Assembly (NCBI GenBank): GCA_025506515.1
Contig: CM046454.1
Location: forward strand, 29,996,465 to 30,060,464
Length of the DNA: 64,000 nt
From: Flaveria trinervia
Taxonomy: Eukaryota > Streptophyta > Magnoliopsida > Asterales > Asteraceae
Direction of reading: 5' to 3'
The notes below the pieces were generated by a model that made no database searches, was not told the origin of the DNA, and saw nothing but the letters and a program-made list of their open reading frames with translations. How positions within the stretch are numbered: position 1 is the first letter of the stretch; each line of letters starts with the position of its first letter. Shown here one piece after another: positions 1 through 10,477 of the stretch. The position numbers were made by a program, and so were the translations under genes.

Positions 1-924
1 ACTTGCAACAAAGGCATTGTAAGTTGCCTTTTGCTCTTCTGATTTTAAGTCTTCTCGAGAGATTGGAGGTGTTGTGGAGACTTTTGGTGCATGTGCTGAA
101 GTTGAATGGTGATTGAATGATGGAGATGCAATGAACCCAGTATTATTCATGTGATCTCTTGATGAGATGAAGTCATCTCCTCTGTGATGAAAGCATTTTC
201 AATAGAATGTGACTCTGAAAGAAATTTGTAGGCTTCAATCACTCTTGGCCCACTCATATTTTTGCTTCGTTCATCAAGTTCCAAAGCCTCAATTTTGGCT
301 ATCATAATGTCTAGAGTGGTACTCTCAAGATCAAGAGTATTTTTCAACATTGTGACATTTTGCTTCTAGCTTTCAGGTAGACTATGGAGCATTTTCTTGT
401 TGAGTTCTTTAATGTTGTATGAAACACCCATAATTTCCAAGTCATTGACCAACTGTACAAATCTATGCAGTTGTTTTGATATGGATTCCCTTTGTTGTGA
501 TGGAAGGTTTCATACTGATTAACCAGTTTGTCTTTGTTAATTTCAGGCTACCTTCACACATAATTTTGAGAGCATCCCAAATAGCTTTAGCAGTTCCATA
601 TTTTTCCAAACTTTTCAGCACATCCACTTTGAGTGCTTGAATCAAAATAGAGTATTCTTTAAGATCAATTTTTATTTTCTTATAGTCATCTACATCCAGA
701 GTTAAGTCTTCAATTGGTATTCTAACAGTCTTGTACAGTGCAGCTTGAGCTGTTGATAAAGTAACAGGAATATATGGACCCTTACATATTGAGATCCAAA
801 AGTCAGGATCTACACCTGTGATATAATTTCTAAACCATATTCTCCATTGTTTGAACTCAGATTTTTGTTTAAGCATGGGAGGTTTAGGTGTATGACCTAA
901 TTCAAAGTAACTGTTAGAATCCAT
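1..924 (-). pseudogene. gag: Copia family A gag, partial and frameshifted
   Basis: The start codon is the ATG ending at 924, and the protein begins MDSNSYFELGHTPKPPML. This is the short N-terminal segment followed by the UBN2/DUF4219-type gag domain, with the block FKQWRIWFRNYITGVDP and the later AIWDALKIMCEG. The frame is lost near 490. Coding resumes in another frame, has a stop near 367, and continues from 350 (MLKNTLDLESTTLDIMIAKIEALELDERS) to the window edge, before any CCHC knuckle is reached. The equivalent A2 gag starts MDSHNFSELGHTLKPPML. The product would form the particle that packages element RNA; this copy cannot make it. Confidence 0.85.
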
Positions 925-1161
925 GTTGACTTATGTAAGTATAGATTTAGTTGATTTTAAGATTGATTATGTTTGATGAGTCCAACTTGTTCAAGCAGTT
1001 CTGTTCAGGTTCAGAATGAGTGTTCTTGTTGTTGACAGGGATAGTGTTTCTTGTTGTTTGCTAAGTAGAGATGATGATATCTACTACTAGCAACTTGATT
1101 ATCAGATCAATCGAGTTCTATTCAGTCTGTGCACAGATCTGAAAAAGAATCGAGAGCCAAA

Positions 1162-1173
1162 GCTCTTATACCA
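1162..1173 (-). promoter_or_regulatory. Primer binding site of copy A1
   Basis: On the minus strand this reads TGGTATAAGAGC, two bases inside the LTR end. The plant copia consensus complementary to initiator tRNA-Met is TGGTATCAGAGC, so there is one C-to-A mismatch. It would prime minus-strand DNA synthesis by reverse transcriptase. Confidence 0.85.
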
Positions 1174-1175
1174 AT

Positions 1176-1906
1176 TGACTGGGTTTTAGTAAGAGTTATA
1201 TTCTTACAGAGAATCGAATATGATAATCAAGTCAATGATTGAGTGGCGGAAACAAACAATGGAAGAACAATCAAGCAAGAAAATTACTTATAAATTCTGT
1301 TTGTATTGATATATGAATGTTGACAAATTACAGAGAATAATTACAACAAAATCCTCTATCTTTACCATCACCTCAGTACGAGGTAAACTATTCTATTATA
1401 GACAAGACAAGATGCCTTTACAGAATGACTAAACTACCCCTGACCTATTACATCAGAAACAATTCTATGTCTTGATCCGCATCTCTGCTTGTTTATCCAC
1501 ATTGACAAATGCGGATGAGATAGTCTTGATCTGCATTTCCACTTGATCATCAGCATTAGTAAGTTGGTCATCCGCATTAGTAATGCGGATGAACAAATAC
1601 TTGTGTGTATTTGGTTGGTCATCCGCATTTGTCAATGCGGATTTTCAAAGTCTTGTCCGCATCTTCTTTTGTTCTTCCACATTAGTCAATGCGGAAGAGT
1701 AACTTGTTCAACATAAGTATTGTGTCTTTCGCATTAGTTAATGCGGAAGAGTAAACACTTGTCCGCATCAGATTTTTGTCTTCCATATTGAGTAATGCGG
1801 AAGATAACACTTGTTATTTTTCTTGCATATCTTTATCTGCATTGCATCTTGGACTTGTGGATTCCAGCTGAACAATCATCAATTCACCCATTGAGTTGGC
1901 ATGTAT
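1176..1906 (-). repeat. 5' LTR of copy A1, outer end truncated
   Basis: The inner end is TG at 1176 (CA on the minus strand). The outer end aligns with the other A LTRs up to the block GAGTTGGCATGTAT and then breaks off at about 1905. The U3 part between about 1480 and 1800 holds a row of imperfect inverted repeats built on TCCGCATT...AATGCGGA, alternating with TTCCGCATT...AATGCGGAA. These are the hallmark of this family. Confidence 0.85.
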
Positions 1907-2155
1907 CACCAATATCACCACCTCATCAATCACCAATATCACCACCTCATCAATCACCAATATCACCACCTCATCAATCACCAATATCACCACCTCATCA
2001 ATCACCAATATCACCGCCTCATCAATCACCAATATCACCACCTCATCAATCACCAATATCACCACCTCATCAATCACCAATATCACCACCTCATCAATCA
2101 CCAATATCACCACCTCATCAATCACCAATATCACCACCTCATCACTCACCAACAT
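1905..2155 (+). repeat. 24-bp minisatellite coding a Pro/Ser/His-rich octapeptide
   Basis: About ten head-to-tail copies of a 24-bp unit begin right at the break with the A1 LTR. The unit translates as SPPHQSPI. One copy has A-to-G (CCACCT to CCGCCT), and the last ends HHSPT. Being a multiple of three, the array is open in several frames on both strands, so long ORFs over it are not evidence of genes. It sits in the low-complexity Pro-rich linker of the ORF3 that follows, where related elements also have Pro/Ser/Thr-rich text. The near-perfect copies indicate recent expansion by slippage or unequal exchange. Confidence 0.95.
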
Positions 2156-5131
2156 TACCACACCAACCATTGCCGACCAATGATAACCCAACTGAATTTG
2201 GAGACTCAACTAGCACTTCTAAAGCATCCAAATCATCTTCATATGAGGAGGATCAACATGCTCAAATGCCTGTAAAGAGAGCAATTCTGAGACTGCTCCC
2301 ACAGAGAGCTTTGCTGAATCTAATATAAGCAGGCCTAATGAAAAGGATGAGTTGATATATGAGCTCCTACAAAAGGTGGAAAGGATGGAAAGAATACTAA
2401 ATAGGAGAGCTAGAATCATTGATGATAAGATTCTAGAGCTTGATGAAAATGAGCATGAATTAGAAGAACTAAAAGAAAAATATGAAGCTAAAAAGAAAGG
2501 AAAGAGATTGACTACTTGAAAGTTGCCCTAAATCATTCTAGACAAGAAGTGAGTGGCCATGTTGACACTCTTGCCATTCAAACTACAGCTATGGAAGAGC
2601 AAGAGAACATTATTGAAGAATAAGCTGAAATCATCTCCAATCTTCAAAGTCAAGTTGAAACTCAAACTAAAAGGATCTCTGAACTTGAAATGTTAATTGA
2701 AATTCAAAGAAGTGTTGTGACTGGAGAAAACAAAAATGATGAAGAAAAATTTATTGATAATGAGAAACAATCTTCCTCTAAGAATGATGAACAAAGAGAA
2801 GATGCAAGCCAAACAAAGAATGAGGAACAAAGCTTAGAAATTGTGATTTATTCTGGGCAATCAGAGGCTACTCAAACTCAGAAAGCTAATTTGAAGAATT
2901 AATCAGTGCTTTGGATAGCTTTACTTCTGAAGAATTCACAATAGATGAAGATTTTTGGGATTTTGTTGTAGACCAGAGGACCAACTCTGAACCTATTGTA
3001 GTCATTCCTTAATCTCCAGTTCCATTGGAGAAAGAGTTGAACATGCAAATGGTACCTGTTGTGACACTATCAGAAGAACAAACAGATATCATTAAAAAAT
3101 TTTGTGAAAAAGAAAAAGAAGAGAAGAAAAAGAGGCTAATGATCAAGAAAACATACAAAAAGAGGCTGAAAAATTGCCAGAGGAGATGAAACAAGCTGAA
3201 TCCTCTTCTGGTCCTTCACTTCAAACTTATACCGGAAAAAGGAAATACTTATTTGAGAAAGCTAAAGAAAAAGACCCATGAAAGAAGAAGAACCAACAAA
3301 GAAAGCCAAATAGATGACCCAAGAAGTCTTGCTGCAATAGCAGAATTCCTGGAAGAACATGAAAAAGTTGAGGCACAATTGAAGAAACCAGCTGTATTCA
3401 TTGATCTAGAAGAAGGAGAAATTGAGGGAGGATATAATGTTGATGAACATGAAGATGTTGATAGCCCTGTGGCAAAAGAAAGATATGTGGAAGAAATAGT
3501 GTGAAAGGCTCAAACTGATGACCTGATGATAAAAGCAATGTTTTTGATCAATCATGGGTATGATCCAGATGAAGTCTTTGGCATGACATATGAAGGAATG
3601 AAGGAAGAAGAAGAAAGGTGAATAAGCTACTGGATCCAAACTTCGAAACTAAGTATGAAAAATCAGTCACCAGAAAGGTTCCTGTGCCAAAAATGTCTGC
3701 TATGAAGAAACAACCTCAAGTGAGTATGAACGATCATTTTCAAGAAAGGTTCCTCTACCTAAACTATCATCGATGAAGAAATCAACCCAAACTCCTGAAC
3801 CACTATTTCCTGATCCTTATAGCATGTCAAATAAGGAAATGAAGGAATATCTTTCAAGCCAAGGATTCACAAGAAGGAAGATTGGGAATATGAAAATCAA
3901 CTCATTAAGGGCTGCTACTCTCCAAATGATTAATGAAAAGAAAGCTATGCTCAAGCGGTTAGAAGAAGAATCCTAAACAACAAGCCAAGATCTATAGTAA
4001 CTGCTCAAGACATGCTGCTAAACCAGAAAGATCAAGAATTGTTGGCTCCTATAGTTCATAAATACACTGAATGGTTTGCAGAACCCTCTCAGTTAAAATT
4101 ACAAGAAGGATTAACCACTGCTGAGTTAATCAAAGGGGTGTCTACTCCCAAAGGCAAAGTTGTTCAAAAAATAATTGCACGGAAGTATGACAGCATGTGA
4201 AATATGTTTATGGTGAAAAGGATCTCCGGGCTGGTCCAATTCTTTACAGAGTACTCAGCTCTTGTAAATTCCCTGGAGATCCATGACTTAAAAGAACTAG
4301 CTCAATTGGAACTGATCAATCACTTAGCTATGTTCAGGGGATATGAATTTGAAAACATACTCAAAATGTTGAGAAGGACTGACAATTTCAATTCATTAAA
4401 GACAATATGCATGAGAAAAGATAAGTCTTTTATTAATCCCCTTGAGAAGAAGAAGAAAATGCAAGCAGAAGAAGTTGTGTTTCCTGAGTTGAAGGTGAAA
4501 CCAACAGAACTTTTAAAGAGAAAAATGGTGTCTGGTACTCATTCCCCCACACCCATCTCAAATGTGTACTATGATGAAAAAACTTATGAGATGATGATTG
4601 AAAGAAAGTAGGGAGGAAAGGAGGGTTCTGAAATAAGGCTATTTAGTGGATATGAAGTAAGGTTGCTTGATGAATCCTATATTCACTATATCTGTACCAG
4701 ACACTTCAAGGAAATAAACAATAAACTGGGTGAACAAGATATGCACTTCTTCCTAAAGTGCATCAAGTTGCTAAAATTGGCTTATGATCCTATCAATACC
4801 AAAAGAGACAAAAGAAAGAAAAGAAGACACCATTACAACTTGGGAACATTTTCAAATTTGAGGTAGATGTGGGTGGAAGCTTACTAATTCACAAAGATGG
4901 TCTCTCTAGTATTTCTATTTGGGAACCTATATCTCTGAAAAAGTTACCAATAGAAGCCATCTACAATATGAGCAAAATGAAGTTACATGTGCTAAGTAGG
5001 GACAGAATGTCAGAAGCAACAGATTTTGTCAACATGATTAAAGCCATTCTGGATCCAACTAAAGCTGCATTTTTACAACCTCCACAAGACCCAGCAGAAT
5101 CCTTACAACCTCAATCACCTCCCAAACATTG
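1907..5131 (+). pseudogene. ORF3 (post-pol extra ORF) of copia family A, C-terminal part, degraded
   Basis: This is coding-like sequence in shifting frames between the minisatellite and the polypurine tract, the position of the extra ORF after pol in Sirevirus-type copia elements. Order: Pro-rich repeat, acidic Ser-rich linker, and a Glu/Lys-rich coiled coil at about 2340-2900 with heptad-like text such as LLQKVERMERILNRRARI. A charged region follows to 3500, then a conserved-looking block at 3773-3976 (DPYSMSNKEMKEYLSSQGF), then segments at 4012-4200, 4204-4611, 4663-4866 and 4869-5131. At least six stops or frameshifts break it. I see no signal peptide or transmembrane helix, so an envelope role is unsupported. 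The function is unknown. The N-terminal domain seen in families B and C is missing here. Confidence 0.7.
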
Positions 5132-5151
5132 AAGAAAATAGGTTGTATAAT

Positions 5152-5166
5152 CGTAAGGGGGAGTAA
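5152..5166 (+). other. Polypurine tract of the family A plus-strand copy
   Basis: A GTAAGGGGGAGTAA run lies immediately before the LTR TGTTGCACC. It is the plus-strand primer site left by RNase H and fixes the start of the 3' LTR at 5167. Confidence 0.8.
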
Positions 5167-5875
5167 TGTTGCACCCTGAAAGGATCATACATGCCAACTC
5201 AATTGGTGATTTGATGATGGCTTTGCTGGAATCCCACAAGTCCAAGAAGAAATGCTGATGAAGATTCTGCTCAAGAAAAACTAAGTATAGTCTTCCGCAT
5301 TTCTCAATGCGGAAGACGTAAAACAAATACAGACAAGTATTTGTTCTTCCACATTGACAAATGCGGAAGACCAAGTATTAATGCGGACAAGACTTTGCTC
5401 ATCTGCATTTGACAAATGCGGATGACCGAACAATATGCACAGCTATTTGTTCATCCACATTAACCAATGCGGATGACCAACATACTAATGTGGATGATCA
5501 AGTGAAGAAATGCTAATCAAGTCAACTCATCCGCATTTCCCAATGCAGATGAACAAGCAAAGATGCGGATCAAGAGTTAGACTAGTTCTGATGTAATAGG
5601 TCAGGGGTAGTTTAGTCATTTTGTAAAAGGTATCTTGTCTGCCAATAAATAGAATAGATAACCTTGTACATGAGGTGATGGCTCATAGACATAGAGAATT
5701 TTTGTTTTCATTTATTCTCTGTAATCAATCAACTTTCATATATACAATACAAAAGCATTTATAAGTATAATTCTTCCATTGAATGTTTTTTGATTGTTTG
5801 TTTCTACCATTCAATCATTGACTTGATTACCATATTCGATTCATAGTAAGAAACTCAATCTTACTTACCGAGTCA
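5167..5875 (+). repeat. 3' LTR of family A (plus strand)
   Basis: It begins TGTTGCACCCTGAAAGG and ends ACCGAGTCA, 709 bp, and aligns with the A2 LTR at 52505-53304 and the A1 LTR. Between 5290 and 5555 it carries five to six phased hairpins. The best is at 5290-5317: perfect 12-bp arms (GTCTTCCGCATT and its complement) around the loop TCTC. A CAATAAATAGAATAG block near 5642 corresponds to the TATAAATAG promoter box of A2 but is altered. The next five bases, AAAGA, would be the target duplication; its partner is not in the window. Confidence 0.9.
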
Positions 5876-6823
5876 AAAGAGTTGAAAAAGAGACAAAGAA
5901 ACAAATACCACAACATCAAGCAACATATGATCTTCACAAATCAAAAATGATGTTTGATAATAAAAAAGGGGCAAATTTCTTCAAAGAAATAGGGACCAAT
6001 GGTTTCATTATTCCATTGACTCTTCAGTTGAAAGTGATGAGATTAAACATTAAAAATATCATCATAAATCTCTCAGCACACCTCTTTCTATATTACAGTT
6101 TAGAGGAAAGTACTAAGAAGTTACTATCATGGATAGGAACGGGAAACCCAAGACCATTATGGCTTGGTTTCCATATTCTAATTAGTTCTTTTGTGCCTGC
6201 AGTGTCATCCATATAGGTCCAATAGCTTATGGTATATGGACAGTAGATGTTCCCGACACATGAATGGAGATCGTTCCCTCCTTCATGACTTCAAGCATAT
6301 ACAAGGAACCATGGTGGTATTCGGAGGAGATTCACAAGGTGGCAGAATCACTAGTGAAGGATTGTGACAAGTAGGATGTTGAGCTTTGATAGAGTGAACT
6401 ACTGTGAACAACTGAATTGCAATCTTCACAGCTTGTCTCAGATCTGTGACAAGAAATATTCAACTCACTTTACCGACACTCATTGCTACATTCTAAAATT
6501 AGGATGTCAAATTCCTGAAGAATGGGTTGTCTTAAAGACCCCAAGGAAGAATAACACCTATGTCTTAAACCTAAATTTTGTTGCACCAAAAGAAGAAACG
6601 TGTGTTCTATCAAAAGCATCTTTCAATGAGTCTCAACTTTAGCACAAACTTAAAAAACATCAACAGATTATCAAAGGAAACCATGTCATTAGTTTACCCC
6701 AAAAAGAATTTCACTTTATTGATCACTGCTCAGCGTGTCTCAAAGCGAAACAACATAAATCTTCCCACAAACCAAAGCTGGTGAACAGAAAAAATTCTCC
6801 ATTGAAGCTATTTCTCACATACC
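5876..6823 (+). pseudogene. pol: Copia pol fragment: protease and integrase zinc-finger region
   Basis: The copia protease active-site block is at 6230-6268 and reads WYMDSRCSRHMNG. The usual DSG triad is DSR here, which should abolish activity. FDRVNYCEQLNCNLHSLSQICDKKYSTHF and the GAG-pre-integrase region follow to about 6660. The end of the integrase zinc-binding part (CSACLKAKQHKSSHKPKL) runs to about 6800. Homology stops at 6823, before the catalytic core, with several frameshifts and stops. From 5876 to about 6130 I see only weak gag/protease-linker character. It is probably the remains of a SIRE-type element into which the A copy on its left inserted. Confidence 0.75.
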
Positions 6824-6995
6824 AGGCCCAGATAGGGTGGGACGTCATAGACTAGCAACAAATATGGTAGTGGAAACAAACCATCATAAGAGCTCAAAAG
6901 GAGAGAATATCACATGGCATTTAAAGTTTAAAAGTAATCAGGGCTAGAAACAGATCTAGCCCCAAATAAGTTATACATCCAACATAAAGACAAAG
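6824..6995. other. Unassigned stretch between copia fragment and gypsy LTR
   Basis: No coding motif and no LTR terminus is recognisable. It may be the end of the gypsy H LTR, or the DNA into which H inserted. Confidence 0.4.
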
Positions 6996-9897
6996 TGTAA
7001 TGATCAACAATACTTATAAAATTTTCAAATTGTTTTCAAAGTCAAATAAGCCAATGCCATGGTCATGGTACTAGGTCTAGGTCTTTAACAACTTCTAGAG
7101 TCCCTTCATGGATTACATGTAACATGCTCAAAAAGAAATTGTGTCAACTAAAAAGTTGGTGAATTCAAGTGCTTAAAGTTCAAAAAAAACAAAAGGATTC
7201 TTTAGAATCCACATTTGATTTAAAAGAATCAAAGATTCACTATTATGGGGAGGGTCACAACCAGCCCTGCACTCAGTCCCGGCTAGCCTCTTGGAAAATT
7301 GTGTTTTACCGGTTAATCCCGAAGGAAGAACTAAGCCTCAAAACAGTGGACCATACCTATCGGATGCTTCACCTAGTGTCTTATAAAACCTGTTACATGC
7401 CACAAATGACCCTTCAGGATCTTAGTGTGGTACCCTTCTTATTCATCATGGAAGGCACTGTGTGTGGGGGATTCCCCAAGTAGATCTACCCATATAAAAC
7501 AAGGGGTTAACACAAAAATAATGATTGCAATACAAATAAAAGCAGGTTCTAACAATAACCCCAACATTCAAGTATCATACAATAGCTCATAAATGATTTC
7601 TGTTTAAGCATAGCATGTTTCATCCCAAAAACAGTAGTAAAAAGGGGACACTAGAACTCACCTTAAAATTCAAGCAAAGGATCCTTCGTTTACGGAGAAA
7701 AGTCTCACATCTAGCACCATACCATCAAGATTTAAGTGTTGAGCCACTAATTTTAGTGTTTTGGAGATGCACCAGGTATGTCATGAAGTTAGTGTCTTAC
7801 TAGCTTCTGCTTTGCTAAGTCTTTATGTAAAAAGTTTCTTTTATTAGAAAGTTAGGGTTTATTAGGAAAGAATATATGATTTAGCATGTTAGATCATTTA
7901 TACAAGTTAGTTTTAGAATTCAAAATGATTATTAGTCCAAGGGGTCGGTTTATTGAAGTTTAGCAAAATTTCCAGTTTAGTCCTCCAAGTTTCCAAAATG
8001 TACAATTTCTACCCTAAAGTTTTATTTATTGCATTTAATGTCTTTATGGCCAAATATTAGGTTTATGAAGTTAAGTAGCTTATTTTAATTAAGTTTACCC
8101 TAAGTTTTCAGATATTAGGTCGGGGTTTAATATTTTAATGTCTTACATTACCAGATACGGTAAAACTGAAGATTTTTAACGGTTAAGTGTTGATTTCCAT
8201 ATCTTTAGTTTTAGATCCATTAAATATTATTTTAAGGATATTATATATAAGTTTTCAGTCCGTTAAAAAATGTATTTCAGGCTCCTTTTTGGTGAAAGTC
8301 TAAGTTTTAAGTTTAACCCGTTAAGACGCGTTTTTACCTGAAATTGTCCGTTTAAAAGCTTGCTTGACCAATTTTTTAACACCTTTAGATGTTATAGCAC
8401 TTAACTTAGTAAAATAACATGGTTTCCATGGATTTTGGTTTATACCATTATTTCTTGGATTTTCCTCAAAATGTCACCCGGTTAATACCCGTTTTTAGTT
8501 AAAAATACCATTTAACTTATCTTTTGACCACTTAATCAACAAATCTCATCGAGAACACTTTGTTAACCCTTTTTGAGCCTAGAATACTTTTTAATATGGT
8601 CTAAGTGTATGGGTTTTTTTATTTTTAAGTCGTTTTACCACATTTCAGGTCCCCAAATAGGACCAAAACGTACTAAAATAACATGCCTAACTCATGGGTT
8701 CAATAGGCAATTTAAGAATAAGATGGACACATAGTGATTACACCATTTTCACCCATTACACATGCGTTAAACGTTATAACTTGTGATTATACATTGCCCA
8801 AACCTTTTATAACTTTAAAATCAAGTTACTAGAAGGTTAGAAAACTGATTTTGAGCAGGTTACATGCCTAGTTCCTGAGAGTTACAAGATGTGCAAGATG
8901 GATGGTGTAATAACACCCAAAAAGAGGGTTTTCTAGGTGTAAACCGGGTTACACCTATAGAATGACTTATGTAACAAATGTGATACCTTCAAGAACATTA
9001 AAAGCTCTTTAAGAGAAGGTTGTAGAAGCAAGTTTCTGTTAGATACAAGGATGGTAAGATCTTTGAGTGAAAATACAAGAAATGCCCAATTCGGGTGACA
9101 TGAAGCTTACACTTTGTGTAGTTCATGGTTTTGAGAGTGTAGATAGACAACAATGACCGGGAACCTTTGGAAAAGCTGGAAAAATCTCGAACAAATGCTG
9201 GAGAACCACAACTTTGCAAGATCCGAGCACTAAAGGCTCTTAAAATACCACTTTCTTGCTTGCTTGGACTCGACCGATGGCGGTTTGTGGTTGATCTTCG
9301 AAGTAGCTGGAATGGAGAGGGTTGTGTGTGTTTTTCTACTAGAGAATCCGAAAATGAGAGAAGAGAGATGGAGTGTATGAGGTGAAGTGAAGTGTTGCAT
9401 GTATGGAGAGTGGGTAGAAGAGGTGGTGGTGTCGAAGAGAGTGGATTGGTGGAGAATGGGGCGACCGAGTTTGGTGTCTAGTGAGGGGTTTTAAATTTAA
9501 ATTTTAATAAAAGTTATTATTATGTGGTGTTATTTTGTAGTATAGTGTAGAATATTAGGTGATTTAATTTAGTTAGTTGATGTGTCTTGTGCATGCTCAT
9601 GCATGCATTAACGGAAAATTGAGTGTGTATGCACACATTTTAATTGTTTCAACTATGATTTAATTTTTTCAAGGGTGACTAATTGACTTCCCGAACACTA
9701 GGTTTCCCTTAGCTAGAGCTTAAACTAGCTAAAACATTCACAAAAACGCACATGAAATAATAAAAATGGCAATAATAGCCATAGTAATAATAATGTTAAT
9801 AGTAATATTGGTAATGATATTAACATGAATATTAATTGAATGTGTGATGATGCAGGTTGATAAGGTTAGAATTATGACCTAGAGGTCGGTTGTTACA
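6996..9897 (-). repeat. 3' LTR of gypsy element H (about 2.9 kb)
   Basis: The outer start is firm. The minus strand reads TGTAACAACCGACC from 9897, right after a purine-rich AGTAGGAGAA and the end of gypsy pol. The far end is uncertain; TGTAA at 6996 (TTACA on the minus strand) is a candidate, giving about 2.9 kb, normal for Tekay-like chromoviruses. The interior is non-coding AT-rich sequence, and ORFs at 7169-7483, 8998-9219 and 9167-9385 show no domain. The GCATGCTCATGCATGC run near 9593 is a local palindrome. Confidence 0.7.
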
Positions 9898-9932
9898 TTC
9901 TCCTACTGTTTAGGAAATTTTGTCCCGAAATT

Positions 9933-10477
9933 TTAGCTTCGATTAGATCCGGAACGGGTGGGTTTAGAAAGGTTCGGATAGCTATTTCTCATTTCATCTT
10001 CGCGTTCCCAAGTGAATTCAGGTCCTCGCCTAGAATTCCATCTTACCTTTACCTTGGGTATGCGACTTCGTATGAGTTTCATGACCAGCTGGTCAGTGAT
10101 CTCTAAGGGCTCTTCTATGAAACTCAACTTGTTGGTTATCCTAGCTTCCTTCAATGGTATCTCCAAGGTCTTGTCTACCAAGCACTTCTTAAGATTTGAC
10201 ACATGGAAGGTGTCATGTATGTAACTTAACTACTATGGTAGCTTTAATTTATATGCCACAAGACCAATTCTTGCTAGTATCTCAAATGGTCCAATGTATC
10301 TCGGCTTAGTTTTCCTCTCCTTGCAAACCTCACGGTACCTTTCCATGGTGCCACTTTTAGCATTACCCTATCACCCACTTGAAATTCCAAAGATTTTTGT
10401 CTTCTATCGGTGTATTTCTTTTGACAGTCTTAGCTGCTCTCAAACATTTATTGATTTTAATATCTAGTCGGTGGTCT
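9933..10477 (-). pseudogene. pol: Gypsy H pol 3' end (integrase C-terminal part)
   Basis: Minus-strand translation ends with VSNLKKCLVDKTLEIPL (read as MSNLKKC), then IEEPLEITDQ and VKVRWNSRRGPEFTWEREDEMRNSYP. These are the conserved tail of Ty3/gypsy chromovirus integrases, including the WNSRRGPEFTWE block, with a stop at 9933. From 10202 up to 10477 the frame is broken, but YIGPFEILARIGLVAYKL-like text is still recognisable. It continues across the inserted B element at 22931-23672. Confidence 0.85.
10473..10477. other. Left target-site duplication of element B (GGTCT)
   Basis: GGTCT here is repeated at 22926-22930, directly after the 3' LTR. Five bases is the expected copia duplication. 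The site lies in the integrase reading frame of gypsy H, after the codons for VPDIVLET. Confidence 0.95.

Larger units (their letters stand above)
1..1906 (-). mobile_element. Copia family A copy A1, 5' half (LTR, leader, gag)
   Basis: Reading the minus strand from 1906 down to 1 gives LTR, primer binding site, leader and gag of a Ty1/copia element. It matches copy A2 at 52505-56015 in LTR text and in gag protein. The element leaves the window at position 1, inside gag. At 1905 the LTR stops about 19 bp before its expected TG terminus and abuts plus-strand ORF3 of another A copy. A1 therefore either inserted into that copy and lost its end, or was joined to it by rearrangement. Confidence 0.85.

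Noticed and set aside
1162..1173. Possible tRNA-Met fragments at the seven TGGTATCAGAGC-like sites
   Set aside because: They are 12-18 nt complements of the tRNA 3' end next to LTRs, that is primer sites, with no tRNA fold around.
1814..2209. Minus-strand 131-codon frame of repeated VILVIDEV looking like a hydrophobic protein
   Set aside because: It is the opposite strand of the 24-bp minisatellite; any frame of such an array stays open.
1896..2275. Two other plus-strand frames over the array (SSITNITT and LINHQYHH repeats)
   Set aside because: Same minisatellite; only the SPPHQSPI frame matches the Pro-rich linker of ORF3.
7169..7803. Two frames (104 and 62 codons) as host genes
   Set aside because: No start context, no domain, inside the gypsy H LTR.
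9590..9610. GCATGC palindromes as a regulatory RY element of a gene
   Set aside because: No gene nearby; lies in the non-coding gypsy H LTR and occurs once.
10012..10224. Plus-strand 70-codon frame
   Set aside because: Antisense of the conserved gypsy integrase tail on the minus strand.
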